DNA from: Blastobasis lacticolella
Taxonomy: Eukaryota > Arthropoda > Insecta > Lepidoptera > Blastobasidae
NCBI GenBank assembly: GCA_905147135.1
Contig: LR990068.1
Span: forward strand, 1,012,001 to 1,076,000
Length of the DNA: 64,000 nucleotides
Direction of reading: 5' to 3'
Shown here: positions 39,579 through 49,372 of the stretch, in pieces
Layout: each line of letters begins with the position of its first letter
How positions within the stretch are numbered: the first letter of the stretch is position 1
Notes under the pieces: generated by a model
Told to the model about the DNA's origin: nothing
The model's input: only the letters and a program-made list of their open reading frames with translations
Databases searched by the model: none
Made by a program: the position numbers and the translations under genes

Positions 39579-40381
39579 CCGACTGTTTACTGACTGAATG
39601 AATGGTAATGTGTTTAACAACCTATGTATGCATGTATGCATGTTTGTTCCTTTGTGGCACTTCAGAGACCAAACGCGTGGGCCGATTTCGATAGTTCGTA
39701 CATCTATCAATTTGTCATAATCTTGCGAGTGTCTCGGAAGACATGATATCGATCAAAATTCAATATGGCACCAACCAGCCGCCATTTTGTGAAATATTGA
39801 AAATGTAAGTCGACAAACTATGTCGTATGGGGTATCGTTGAATATGTATTGAAATATGAAGTTTAGGCGTTTCTCTTACTATTTATTTTTACTATAGTTT
39901 AGGATCTGTAACTTTACCAACTTTACACTTTTATGGTATCTAACGATCATTATAATAAAAACTTGAGCAAAAGCTAAAACCCCGACTGCTATTAAAAATA
40001 TGAAAAGTTAGAAACACGCCGAATGGTCTTACACTATTCGTAGAATAGGTGTACAAAGTGCAAAAGATAGTTTCATTTAAACATGAAAACAGGCGTGGCC
40101 TCATTTCATATTTCTTTAAGTAACTATAACCTAGAAGTAAATGTAAACAAATGTACATTGCTGTAAGACTGCATCAGGTGAGGTCAAATGCAAGCACACT
40201 GAAACAAGCTTGAAAAAAAAAAAAAAAATTATCCGTATCCACCTACATATATGAAAAATGGGACCCGCCTTAATATACAGAAAACTGCATCAAAATCAGT
40301 CCATCCGTCCGGGATCTACGTCGCCACATACACACGCAGAAAGCCACAGGTAAATAAATAAAACGTCTGTTATAGCTAGTG
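39579..40381. other. No gene; repeat V trace at 40230-40370
   Basis: 40255-40340 has 'actgcatcaaaatcagtcca' and 'ccgtccgggatctacg' (repeat V, minus). A-run at 40212-40226. The rest is unassigned. Confidence 0.35.
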
Positions 40382-40495
40382 TCAAATAAGAAGAGACTTG
40401 GCGGGTCACGTGGTTCGACTTGCGCTGCATACGATTACCTGCGCGACATCCCCTCCACTGCCATTTGACAAGTCTCTTCTTTCGTGACGCGGGTT
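40382..40495. mobile_element. Short inverted-repeat element
   Basis: 'caaataagaagagacttgg' near the left edge pairs with 'catttgacaagtctcttct' at the right, around a GC-rich middle. MITE-like; boundaries uncertain. Confidence 0.4.
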
Positions 40496-40808
40496 ATAAT
40501 AAGTAGAAAAATTATAGGTCTATGGTTAATATTATAATGTAAATAAGCGTCTACGGAATGAACTGACAATTTTGGTGTCCAGCGAATAAGGAACCATTCT
40601 ATCTACACCTCAAGCTTATAAGACAAAAATTTTTAATTATAGGTTAAAAAGCTTGTTTTAAAAAATATCCGAGCATTCAACGGAGGCCTACGCACGTAGC
40701 TACCAGTAAAAGCGAACTCGAGCCGTTGATCATATTAATACAAACAGTAATCCATCATGTCCAATTCTGTGAATCCAACAGCGCATTTTGCTAATGGAAA
40801 CCTGATAG

Positions 40809-41021
40809 TACAGAGCAGACGGCAGCACCTACAAAACCAGTACAAGATGAGCTAGCATCTGCACGGACGCCCATAAAAATGATAGGTCTTTTTGTACTGG
40901 TGGTGGGTAGGTAGTACTAAACAGAAGGCAGCACCTAAATAACCAGTATAAGATGAGCTTGCATCTCTACGAACGCCCATAGATATATCAGCTCCATTTA
41001 TTTTGGTGGTGGGTAGGTTGT
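40809..41021 (+). repeat. Tandem pair, ~107-bp unit
   Basis: Unit 1 'ggcagcacctacaaaaccag', 'gatgagctagcatctgcacg', 'ggtggtgggtaggtagta'; unit 2 from 40920 has the same order with changes. A looser relative is at 51925-52035 ('agaggagctagagtttctat'). Confidence 0.6.
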
Positions 41022-41344
41022 ATACGCTACCCCACCTTCAGAAAGCGTCAACAAAAGCTTGGAAGCTTTAAAGCTAACGCGTTTTGTATTCGAATGGAAA
41101 AAACTCTTTTGTGTCCAGATAGAGTCGATCAATAATGATTATTTTTAACCTCAACCCCCGAAAGGGTGTGTTGTGAAAGATACCACAGATATACATAAGC
41201 CTCCTCCCTCCCAAATTGCTGCGCCCTACCGGGTGCATATTGTATTTACATTATTACTGTAATAACTTTGTGGAAGCAAATAAATATAAATAACTAAATA
41301 AATATAGAACTAACAAAAAAATTAAATGACACCAGTTATTACAT
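41022..41344. other. No feature seen
   Basis: Unassigned AT-rich sequence. Confidence 0.3.
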
Positions 41345-41580
41345 ACAATTAAGTGACCAGAGAGCTGGCTCGTTCCTCGGGCAACGCAGCCAGCTTTCTG
41401 AGCACCATTCCGGGGGGCAGCGGTGTGGACGACTTTTTTAATTTTTAGTATATATTTTATATGTATTAGCGAATAGGTATATGTAGTAATAGGTATATAG
41501 ATATATTTGTATTGTAACTGTAAATATGTGTTTTATGTGTATATTAAACTAAATAAATAAAATACCTTAATACTTGTCAG
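41345..41580 (+). mobile_element. Possible LINE 3' end
   Basis: 'ccattccggggggcagcggt', 'gtggacgactttttta' encode a short 'TIPGGSGVDDFFNF' end followed by a long AT-rich 3' region with 'aaactaaataaataaaat'. Resembles the end of some lepidopteran non-LTR elements; no second copy here. Confidence 0.3.
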
Positions 41581-41609
41581 TAAAATTTACTGTTTTTATA
41601 TATTTAATA

Positions 41610-41800
41610 AGTTTGATTTTGTAGTGTGTCTTGTGTGTCAATCTGTAGCATTCCCGAACGGATAGACCGATTTCGATGAGGTATTTTTTATTTGAAAGCC
41701 AGTTAATAGAGATATATCTTAGTTTTGGTTCATAGAAAAGCGAAACTGCAAAGAGGATTTAAGGCATCCCATTTATTTTTTACTTTTCTAGAATAATCTA
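41610..41800 (+). repeat. Dispersed repeat V, sense
   Basis: 'cccgaacggatagaccgatt', 'tcgatgaggtattttttatt', 'tgaaagccagttaatagaga'. Companion copies in antisense at 44010 and 52390. 41801-41944 is unassigned. Confidence 0.45.
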
Positions 41801-41944
41801 GAACCAACACCAGAGGATATATCGCTGCGAAAAGTCAAAGAGTGGGTCATAATTCTTTTGTGCCGGCTTACGCACTTGCATACCAACGTTTTGTGTGTCT
41901 CCTAAACCTGTACTATCGCTACAATGTGGAATTTTTTCGTACTC

Positions 41945-42135
41945 AATTCATTCAAAATTTCTTTATTGATTAGGACATTAAATATATCTTTCAATCGTCA
42001 AAAAGGAGGGGGGTAGGAAAGTAGGAAGGAAACACACAGTGACACGCTGACCACCCTACGGCCGCAGCAAACCCACCCCACGCCAACCACGACCGGACCG
42101 TATTCGACAATGCCAGGCAGAGTCGGACCGCGTGA
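41945..42135 (-). mobile_element. Retroposon K, full length
   Basis: 'caaaatttctttattgatta', 'ggaaggaaacacacagtgac', 'ggccgcagcaaacccacccc', 'gaccggaccgtattcgacaa'. Very close to 6225-6415. Confidence 0.75.
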
Positions 42136-42666
42136 TAGGTGCAATGATAGGACAACCTACAGCGCCCTCAAGCCTAACACCACACTGCACTTTTAGCAAC
42201 AAAAAGAAAAAGAAAGCATGGGAACGCCTCGTATACAGCCATAGGCACACAATAACTTCCAAACCTCACCAGCCGACCAAGCGACACGACACATAATTCC
42301 TGCCATGAAAAAGCAATTTGTGGCATACTAGCCGTGCCCTGTGGTTATCGGCGACCCAGATCTACTACTGATGGTACCTTGTCACCACTACAGATAACTA
42401 GAGTCGCTATAATTTGTCTTCATTGTCATTGGTAGATGTAGTGACAAACTTATCTGGCGCGGTGACAGTGTCGCTGTTGTTGGTATTGACATGATGTTTC
42501 AAAATGGCGACGGTTAGTTTCAATTTCGGCCACCGGGTCAGGTAAGTTTGTGGCATTGTATGTTTATTATTGGATTACGGCGAGGGAGGAAAGTAGGGTT
42601 ATGAAGCGATCGTAAAGGAAAGTCTTTGTTCTTTTTAATTTCTTCTTCGAGAGATATATACAGAGC
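42136..42666. other. No gene; Q-related block 42390-42550
   Basis: 42470-42545 shares 'tttcaaaatggcgacggtta' and 'ggccaccgggtcaggtaagt' with 50200 and 60000, and 'gtgacaaacttatctggcgc' resembles the interior of MITE-Q. Confidence 0.35.
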
Positions 42667-42869
42667 TCGATCCCCAGTGCCACGCCATGAACCAATGACT
42701 TTTTCTGAGTTATGCACATTAGTTGAACACTAACCGACGCTCTTACGGTGAGGGTAAACATCGTGATGAAACCTGCACATTCGGGCGACTGAATGTGTAA
42801 CTATGATGCAATCTAGGTTCCCCTGTAAACAGGGTCTCGGAGGTCAGGTGGCAGTCGCTCCACTGCAAG

Positions 42870-43124
42870 TAGAGCTCGTCTAGTCTAAGATGACGCGCCC
42901 CACTACTTAGTTAGTTGATTTCGATGTGTGAGTGCAAATATTGATAACGACACTTCATCTGTGTGGGAGCCAATGAACGACGCGTGTTCCTACGTTTGAA
43001 TTTCACCGGCAACTGAATGACCAATTACAACGGCATTTGTATATGTATTGCGTCCATATTTTAAACTTGCTTGTGTGCGATAATGCGATAGTGGGGCGCG
43101 TCATTTTAGATTAGACGAGGTCTA
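42870..43124 (+). mobile_element. MITE-E copy 4
   Basis: 255 bp with TA edges; TIR 'gagctcgtctagtctaagat', right complement 'gacctcgtctaatctaaaat'. Inserted in SINE-1 'cactgcaagtacctg'. Confidence 0.85.
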
Positions 43125-43128
43125 CCTG

Positions 43129-43328
43129 GATGTCTAAAATTGTCACATTAGCGCTTCATATTATGTGCCACGTATGTGCCATATGTGGCACATACTTATC
43201 TGATCCGGTTCAAAACTGGACGCCATTTTGAGTTGTCATGTCAATGTCAACAGCGACGCTGTAGATAAATTTGTGACAATTTAATATGAATCATTATTAT
43301 GAAACGCTAATGTGGCCTTTTCAGACCC
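43129..43328. mobile_element. MITE-Q, 200 bp, CCTG duplication
   Basis: TIRs: left 'gatgtctaaaattgtcacat', complement of right 'gggtctgaaaaggccacatt', then 'agcg(c/t)ttcata'. CCTG at 43125-43128 and 43329-43332. An internal palindrome 'gtgccatatgtggcac' is near 43175. A second left end is at 50074. Confidence 0.75.
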
Positions 43329-43415
43329 CCTGATCTGCCAAATCCTGGATCATGGTCACGGCGGACCCCGGGTCACCGCGCGCGAGCACAACCGCGACAT
43401 TAGAACCAAGATGGT

Positions 43416-43794
43416 ATATATTTTTGATTGGCGATTGTTTATCATCTTGACCAAATTAATCAATTGTTTTTGTTTTGACCGCCAGCCATGTTTCTTTGGG
43501 AATATCTCACGCATGGGACAGACGGACATTCTTCACTTTGTATTATACAGAATGCACTGCCAATGTAAACATGGTCAACCTTGTCACACTGACTGAATGG
43601 CACCCTATTGTCTCGGAGTAGGGCGAAGATTTTGCAAATATTTTGACTACAGTTATACCTATGTTTACTTGTTGGTGCATCGGTGCGTGTGACCGTTGGT
43701 GGAATGGTGTGTAGAATTTGCTATTGTGTTACTGATAAAGGTAGGTAGGTTTGGTATCCTACGTATAGTAAATCAAGTCAGGACGGACGATGAT
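43416..43794. other. No feature seen
   Basis: Unassigned sequence following the SINE-1 tail. Confidence 0.3.
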
Positions 43795-43927
43795 CCAGCA
43801 CGGTTAGCAGGAGTGTGCCTGCGACACAGCTCGCGACAAGAGATATAGTTTCTTTCTACTTGGAGTTTCTGTCTTCATGAAAGGGATAGCAGTATCTAAG
43901 TCCACGCCTAGTGCTAGCCGTGCAGGG
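43795..43927 (-). mobile_element. Repeat P, MITE-like, inverted copy
   Basis: TIR 'ccagcacggttagca' at left and 'cctgcacggctagcac' as complement of the right end. The middle in reverse has 'actgctatccctttcatgaa', as in 18443-18608. Confidence 0.5.
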
Positions 43928-44744
43928 TTACGCCGTCATATTTACATCATCACCGTAAGAGTGACAAACCTCTCTAGCTTCTTTCACATTCATCAATCTT
44001 TTCATACATGCTCGTCGGTAAACTACTGAACCAATTTTAACGAAACATAGCTAAGAATAATCTCGATTAAACTGACTTCTAAACAAAGAAAACCGTATTG
44101 AAATCGGTTTATCCGTTCAGGGGCTACGATGCCACATACCCAAAGCGACAGAACCACACGTCAAAACTCTACCCCTCTTTTTTCGTCGAGAAAAAACTAA
44201 CATTACATTGTACTAGCACAGGAATTCAGTATTAACGCATAGTATTATAAGAATCTGTTTAAAAGTACTAGAAAAAGCTGTCGCAATTATACTGATGACC
44301 AAACCAGAAAAATACGTCCCAATACGAATCAATGAATGAAAAATTGTTATTGCTTAAACAAAAATAAATACAAAAACAGCGAAACAAAGAAAAGCAACCC
44401 GCGGCCTTACCGCTTAAAGCGATTTTTTCCAGGCAACCTTAGATACATAGAAAACAGAATATACTCTAGGATAGGAGGTAAGTCTGTTGTATAGAACATC
44501 GAAATTTTTATATTGGGAAGATGGCTAACCCAGAAAATGACATGCCCCGCCAAAAAGTACTGGCCGAATAGGCCGAACGTTCACAAAGCGTTCGCGCGTC
44601 GAAGGCTTTTCGCGCCATATTGCCGTAACGGTCCGCACTGCGCGCGCGCAGGTTCAATGCCCGCGCTGTAGTGGCGAACTATCGACGGCTTTATTGTTCT
44701 ATGGGATTTACTAGAGAGTAAAGGTACTAAAGGTCTGTCTAGTT
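43928..44744. other. No gene; repeat V at 44010-44170
   Basis: 44085-44135 'aaaaccgtattgaaatcggt', 'ttatccgttcaggggctacg' is repeat V in antisense. 44560-44660 is GC-rich ('actgcgcgcgcgcaggttca') and unassigned. Confidence 0.4.
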
Positions 44745-45012
44745 GCGAGCTTGCAAGACCGATAACCGAGGTTAAGCAGCGCTGTTGTTAGGAAGTGGAT
44801 GGGTGGCCGTTTCGTACTTTGAGGCTAGTCTAAGTTCAGTATCGCAACGTGCTTGCCACGTGTTAGGTGCCTCTTAATACGGTTTGCGAAGCGAGGTAGA
44901 CCAAGGTCTTTCGCTGGGGAGATAGGCTGGCTGGCTAGTGGCGGCGTGCTTGCGAGACCGATAAGCGAAGTTAAGCAGCGCTGTTGTTAGGAAGTGGATG
45001 GGTGACCGCTTT
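44745..45012 (+). mobile_element. SINE-3 with two 5S rRNA-like heads
   Basis: Head 1 at 44750-44815: 'gcaagaccgataaccgaggt', 'taagcagcgctgttgtta', 'ggaagtggatgggtggccg'. Body to 44930: 'tttgaggctagtct', 'gttaggtgcctcttaatacg', 'gaccaaggtctttcgctggg'. Head 2 at 44946-45012 repeats the first with 'ggatgggtgaccg', the canonical 5S C-box word. The A-box word 'gaagttaagcagcg' is also 5S-like, so an internal Pol III promoter may survive. Confidence 0.7.
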
Positions 45013-45032
45013 CTAATTTTTTTTAAAATTTT

Positions 45033-45545
45033 GGACTAACCAGGCATTTGACCGCTTATACTGAACATGTATACTGGTTTTCGATAAGTCGCTGACTTCT
45101 GCGCCTAGTTTTCTACGTTAAATTAGGCAAAACATTTGACCGCCATCTCACCTTGGTAAGTAACGATGCGGCCGAAGATGGAACATGCCTGTCTAGGAAC
45201 AGTCTATTCACTCTAGCCTTGAAGGCGTCCAGATTATAATGATCAGGGAACACACTCGCAGACAACGCGTTCCATTCCTTCATCATCTTCATCATCATCA
45301 CAGCCCATAACAGTCCACTGCAGGACTTCGGGCCTCTCCCACGAAAGGGGAGGTCATTGCCATAATCTCCACGCTTGGCAGGCGGGTTGGAGATAGCAGT
45401 GCAGTTAATGTAAATCTACCCAGAATGATGCTGCTGCCCACCTTTCGGATTTGTCCCTAAGTCGCCTCTTACGACACCCACGGGAATTTTCCATTCCTTA
45501 GCCGTACGCATTATAAAGGTTCAACCAAAGCGGCTCGTGCTTTCG
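45033..45545 (-). mobile_element. LINE-L 3' end, split by retroposon C
   Basis: Fragments 45033-45055, 45120-45280 and 45500-45545. Minus frame: 'EWNALSASVFPDHYNLDAFK' then 'ARVNRLFLDRHVPSS', the WNxLP-type C-terminus of a non-LTR ORF2. The split is at 'ttccattcctt'. Confidence 0.75.
45281..45488 (-). mobile_element. Retroposon C variant with 11-bp duplication
   Basis: TTCCATTCCTT occurs at 45270-45280 and 45489-45499. Left end (CAT)n then 'cacagcccataacagtccac'; the right part differs from other copies ('tcggatttgtccctaagtcg', 'cctcttacgacacccacggg'), so it is a separate subfamily. Confidence 0.85.
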
Positions 45546-45765
45546 AGGCTAGTCGACCCTTCAGTACCGCAACCAGCTCGCCACTCGTTAGGTGTGGCTC
45601 CTAATACCTTTGGCAAAGCGAGGTTGACCAAGGACTTCCGCTGGAGACCCTGGGACTGGTTGAACAGTCTCAGGAGCTGATTGACACCCGTATAGAGTTG
45701 GAGCGACTGCCATTTGACCTCATTGACCCAGCTACCAGGGGAACTTGAAGGGATTAAATAAATAA
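45543..45765 (+). mobile_element. SINE-3 body with SINE-1-like end
   Basis: Body words 'gaggctagtcgaccc', 'cgccactcgttaggtgtggc', 'ggttgaccaaggacttccgc'. Continues with 'gttggagcgactgccatttg' and 'ccaggggaacttgaaggg', part of SINE-1, and (AAAT)n. The 5S head is missing. Either a chimera or two adjacent fragments. Confidence 0.5.
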
Positions 45766-45770
45766 ATAAA

Positions 45771-46036
45771 TCATCATCATCATCACAGCCCGTAACAATC
45801 CACTGCAGGACTTAGGGCCTCTCCCACGAAAGGGGAGGTGATTGCCATAATCTCCACGCTTGGCAGGCGGGTTGGAGATCGCAGTGTTTAAATATAACAA
45901 TGGAAAATGCTGCTGCCCATTTTCCAGACTACGGAGACTCGGACTCTCTTCAGCCTCGAAAACATAAGTCGCCTTGTACGACACCCATGAGCGTAAGGGG
46001 TTGGTGCTATTCTACTCTGCCGGACACCACACGGCC
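45771..46036 (-). mobile_element. Retroposon C, full length
   Basis: (TCA)n then 'cacagcccgtaacaatccac' to 'ggacaccacacggcc'. Inserted in an (AAAT)n tract, which hides any duplication. Confidence 0.8.
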
Positions 46037-46137
46037 AATAATAAATAAATAATCGTGGACAAATTCACACAACGCCATCTAGCCCCAAAGTAAGCTAAGC
46101 TTGTGTTATGGGTGCTAGATAACTGATAACTACTTAT
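46037..46137 (-). mobile_element. SINE-2 tail half
   Basis: 'aatcgtggacaaattcacac', 'cgccatctagccccaaagta', 'gggtgctagataactgataa'. Confidence 0.65.
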
Positions 46138-46138
46138 A

Positions 46139-46395
46139 GGATTGGATCATGGTTACACATTCAGTCGCCTGAATGTGCTGGAATCACGATGCCCTCCCTC
46201 GCCGTAGGACCATCGGTTAGCAATCAACTAATGTACGTAACTCAGCAAAGAGTCATTGGTACACGGCCGCAGTGGAATTCGAATTCGAACCAGGTACATC
46301 TCGCTTACGAGTCGGACGCCATAGAATTCGAACCCGGTACCTGTGGCTCACGAGTCGTACACCGCAACCACTCGGCCACCGCCGCCTTTCTTTAT
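46139..46395 (-). mobile_element. SINE-1 with duplicated head segment
   Basis: 'ggatcatggttacacattca', 'aactcagcaaagagtcattg', then two B-box complements: 'gaattcgaaccaggtacatc' (46282) and 'gaattcgaacccggtacctg' (46324), each followed by '(c/t)tcacgagtcg'-like words. Confidence 0.7.
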
Positions 46396-46673
46396 TCGAA
46401 CCTACATTCGAATAAAACACCTCTGTACCTAGCAAAGCCTGTTATTACATCCATCGTAACATCACGGCCCTTTTACCTGGTGAAAGTTAAGTTAACCGAC
46501 ATTGCGTCTCGCTCTGACTTGTGGCGGCTCACATGCCGTCTCTCTCTAGTTACCGAGGCGAGTACTCTTGTACTCGGATACGAGGGATTGGGGGCAAACG
46601 GCTGTCGTATTTGAGCACAGTATTTTGAGCCTAGGTTTTGCTGGAGCTTATAAAAAAGTAGGCAAAGTTCCAT

Positions 46674-46925
46674 AGGCGTCGGTGGCCGTGTGGTTAAAGT
46701 ATCCGACTTCACATCACAGCCCGTAACAGTCCACTGCAGGACTTAGGGCCTCTCCCACGAAAGGGGGGTTATTGCCATAATCTCCACGCTTGGCAGGCGG
46801 GTTGGAGATCGCAGTGTTTAAATACATATAACAATGGAAAATGCTGCTGCCCATTTTCCAGACTACGGAGACTCTTGATCCGAAGTATCCGACTTGTAAG
46901 ATTCGAATTCGAACAACTGCGGCAA
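46674..46925 (+). mobile_element. SINE-1 head split by retroposon C
   Basis: 'ggcgtcggtggccgtgtggt', 'taaagtatccgactt' | insert | 'gtaagattcgaattcgaaca' 'actgcgg'. Contains A box and B box remnants. 46400-46673 is open on plus but unrecognised. Confidence 0.7.
46710..46882 (-). mobile_element. Retroposon C, 5'-truncated, 13-bp duplication
   Basis: AAGTATCCGACTT is repeated exactly at 46697-46709 and 46883-46895. The insert runs from 'cacatcacagcccgtaacag' to 'ctacggagactcttgatccg', so the sense 5' third is missing, as in TPRT truncation. Confidence 0.9.
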
Positions 46926-46947
46926 TTTACTAAACAAACATATTTGC

Positions 46948-47271
46948 GTTAATGTCCCGGTTGTGCACTCGAGGGCTCGTGGTTCGCCTTAATCCAGGAT
47001 TTGGCAGATCAGACAATTACAGTGGATCGACTGCCATCTGACTTCCGTGACCCTGTTACCAGGGGAACTTGACCAGATTGGATCATGGTTACACATTCCG
47101 TCGCCTCAATGTGCAGCTTTCATCACGATGTTTTCCCTCACCGTAAGAGCATCGGTTAGTGTTCAACTAACGTACATAACTCAGAAAAAGTCATTGGTAC
47201 ATTGACGCAGTGGGATTCGAACCCGGTACCTCTCGCTTACGAGTACTTTAACCATTTAATCATCGACGCTC
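46948..47271 (-). mobile_element. SINE-1, intact reference copy, 324 bp
   Basis: Complete antisense order: 'gcgttaatgtcccggttgtg', 'ccaggatttggcagatcaga', 'ctgttaccaggggaacttga', 'cctcaccgtaagagcatcgg', 'aactcagaaaaagtcattgg', 'gggattcgaacccggtacct', 'atttaatcatcgacgctc'. Used as model for the family. Confidence 0.85.
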
Positions 47272-48051
47272 AACTACGGCATATAGCCTTTACATAATAA
47301 TTGAAACCTCCGAACCGGTTTCCGAATTAGTTTCTCTTATATAATATCTCGGACACGAAAACAGCGTTTACAAATTAGGAATCCGGTAGAACTGGAAATA
47401 AGAAAGAGCTTTTACGTTAAAAACAATAACTCTCAGTCCAGAGTTAGAGTTATTAACTCTACTAACGCACGAAATAGTGATATATTGTCGGCGAAAACTG
47501 TAAATAACTTAGACTTAGAGTCGGGTAACAGTGCTAATTGGACCAGAAAGCGTCCCTGTACTGCACAGAGACGTTCTGTACTTTCCCGCCGTTATTAATG
47601 CTACACTGTTGCCTCTGTGTACAGGTTATGCTGCCCTTTGTGCCCTGACACCTGCACAACGAAATACAAGCGAAGCCACTGAAAATGCAGAGCGAAATTT
47701 CCACTAAAAAGCCTCACAGTCTATCCTTAACTTTTTTTAAATTACTTTCGAACGTACGCCTAAATCAATCAACATTTTTTCCGCTATAATTTCTCATTCT
47801 TATGTTTAAGAGTAGCGAATTACTGAATATTTAGTGCAACGTGTTCAATTCATCTTCTATTTAAATAAGAATAATATGTATGTAGATTCATAAAGACTTT
47901 TACGCAATTCGGTTGGGTAAGTCTCGGTGTCGATACGGTGTTGAACATGTGTGCCAGTTGATACAACATGGTATGGGAACGTACCTCTTCTATAGACAAG
48001 ATGGCGTCTTACTAACACCTTGGGCATTTGGCTTTCAAATAAATGGCGTAG
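47272..48051. other. No gene seen
   Basis: 47430-47465 has 'aataactctcagtccagagt' with near-palindromic 'tagagttattaactct'. Otherwise unassigned. Confidence 0.3.
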
Positions 48052-48280
48052 TTTTTTTATACCACTAATGTGGCAAACACGCTTACGGCCTGCCTGATGG
48101 CAAGCAGTCACCGCAGCCTATGGCCGTTTGCAATACCAGGGGCATCACCCACGCGTTGCCGACCCCGTAAAAACGTTTTCACCCCTTTCTTGAAGGACTC
48201 CATGTTGTACTCTCCAGGGAAAAGCTGTTCAGATAGTTCATTCTACGACCTTAATGTGCGTGGGAGAAAGTCCCTTTGGC
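48052..48280 (-). mobile_element. LINE-A 3' end
   Basis: 'actaatgtggcaaacacgct', 'agcagtcaccgcagcctatg', 'cttgaaggactccatgttgt', 'cgaccttaatgtgcgtggga'. Confidence 0.75.
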
Positions 48281-48289
48281 ACAGTTGGC

Positions 48290-48560
48290 GACCAATTTTT
48301 TTCCTTTTTTATGTTATCCGGCAGACAAACAGGCATGCAGGCCACCTGATGGAAAGTGGTCACCGCCGCCTATGGACATCAGCAACACCAGGGGAGACAC
48401 CAATGCGTTGCCCGCCTCTGAAGAGACATCTAATATACCTCTTGAACGATCCCATGTCATAGTCCAAAGGAAACACTGTGGCTGGGAGCTCATTCCACAT
48501 CCGAATCGTACGAGCGAGAAATGTTCTTTCAAACCTTCGCGTGACGACGACCAACAGATG
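48290..48560 (-). mobile_element. LINE-B 3' end, intact C-terminal frame
   Basis: The minus frame (48554 down to 48360) encodes 'RTFLARTIRMWNELPATVFP', 'LDYDMGSFKRYIRCLFRGGQ', 'GVADVHRRR'. Immediately next to LINE-A 3' end in the same orientation; 3' UTR ends in a T-run complement at ~48297. Confidence 0.8.
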
Positions 48561-49041
48561 AATTTGGCTTTTAATTGGATTTTAATGCGGTTTTCAACAA
48601 TAGATAGACGTGATAGTGATTCGAGACGTGTACACTAACGAAGTCACGCCGGGTCCACTAGTAACGGATAAACTCGAAAACTATTTAACCGATTTTAAAA
48701 ATTCTTTCACCTATAGAAAGCTACATTATCAGCGAGTAATATAAGCTATAGTTTTTCCCAAAATTCAACGTGGTTCCCACGGGAATAGGTCCGGAACGTA
48801 GCAACCGAATTTTACTGGGACCAAGACGCGGGCAAAAGTTAGTAATATGTCAAAATCTTTACTATACTCTATTTTTTAAAACTATAAAGTACTGGGATAA
48901 CGTTCGCCTCTCTTATTGGATACAAGCTGGCGTTCACAACAACCACCAATCCCAACCACCTAATCCACGACGTGAAAGCCGTCTTAACGTACTTAATTTG
49001 AATGAACCAATGAGCATGTAGTATTCAGCCCCAGTACTTTA
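48561..49041. other. No gene; repeat W trace
   Basis: 48570-48605 'ggattttaatgcggttttca' and 48665-48720 similar words belong to repeat W. Rest unassigned. Confidence 0.4.
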
Positions 49042-49372
49042 TAGAATAAGACCACGCTAAGTAGAATCGTTTATTGAAAATAAACTCTGTTTTTTGAACC
49101 TCATAGAACGTCATTAATAAAAGTCATAACAAACAATTTGATTTCTGTAGGATTGTCTATTCTTGTGGGCAAAACAATTAAAAATGAAGTGCGGGAGATA
49201 ATTTTCAGCATGATGAATAATTTAGACAAAAAAAAGTACAAGTCCAAGCTAATAGTGACTAAATAACTGAATGTTTACAAGAAGGACTGACAAGGAGAGA
49301 TTAATTGCCTTATCCACACTTTAGAATATTTACTACTGTCAGTCAATACGGACTTATCGTGGCCTTATTCTA
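49042..49372. mobile_element. MITE-F, 331-bp copy
   Basis: Ends 'tagaataagaccacgctaag' and complement of right 'tagaataaggccacgataag'. Shares 'acgtcattaataaaagtcat' and 'aatatttactactgtcagtc' with 3846-4366; ~190 bp of the middle is missing. Confidence 0.7.

Larger units (their letters stand above)
42667..43415 (+). mobile_element. SINE-1 hosting MITE-E and MITE-Q
   Basis: Pieces 42667-42869 ('accaatgactttttctgagt', 'gctcttacggtgagggtaaa', 'ggcagtcgctccactgcaag'), 43125-43128, and 43329-43415 ('cctgatctgccaaatcctgg', 'cggcggaccccgggtcac', 'cgacattagaaccaagatgg'). Two DNA elements sit four bases apart in it. Confidence 0.8.

Noticed and set aside
44940..45012. 5S rRNA gene
   Set aside because: Only the central and C-box region resembles 5S, the full 120-nt gene is not present, and it is joined to a SINE body.
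46189..46614. 141-codon plus-strand open frame
   Set aside because: Its first half is the antisense of SINE-1 head and body and the rest has no recognisable domain, so it is a chance frame over a repeat.
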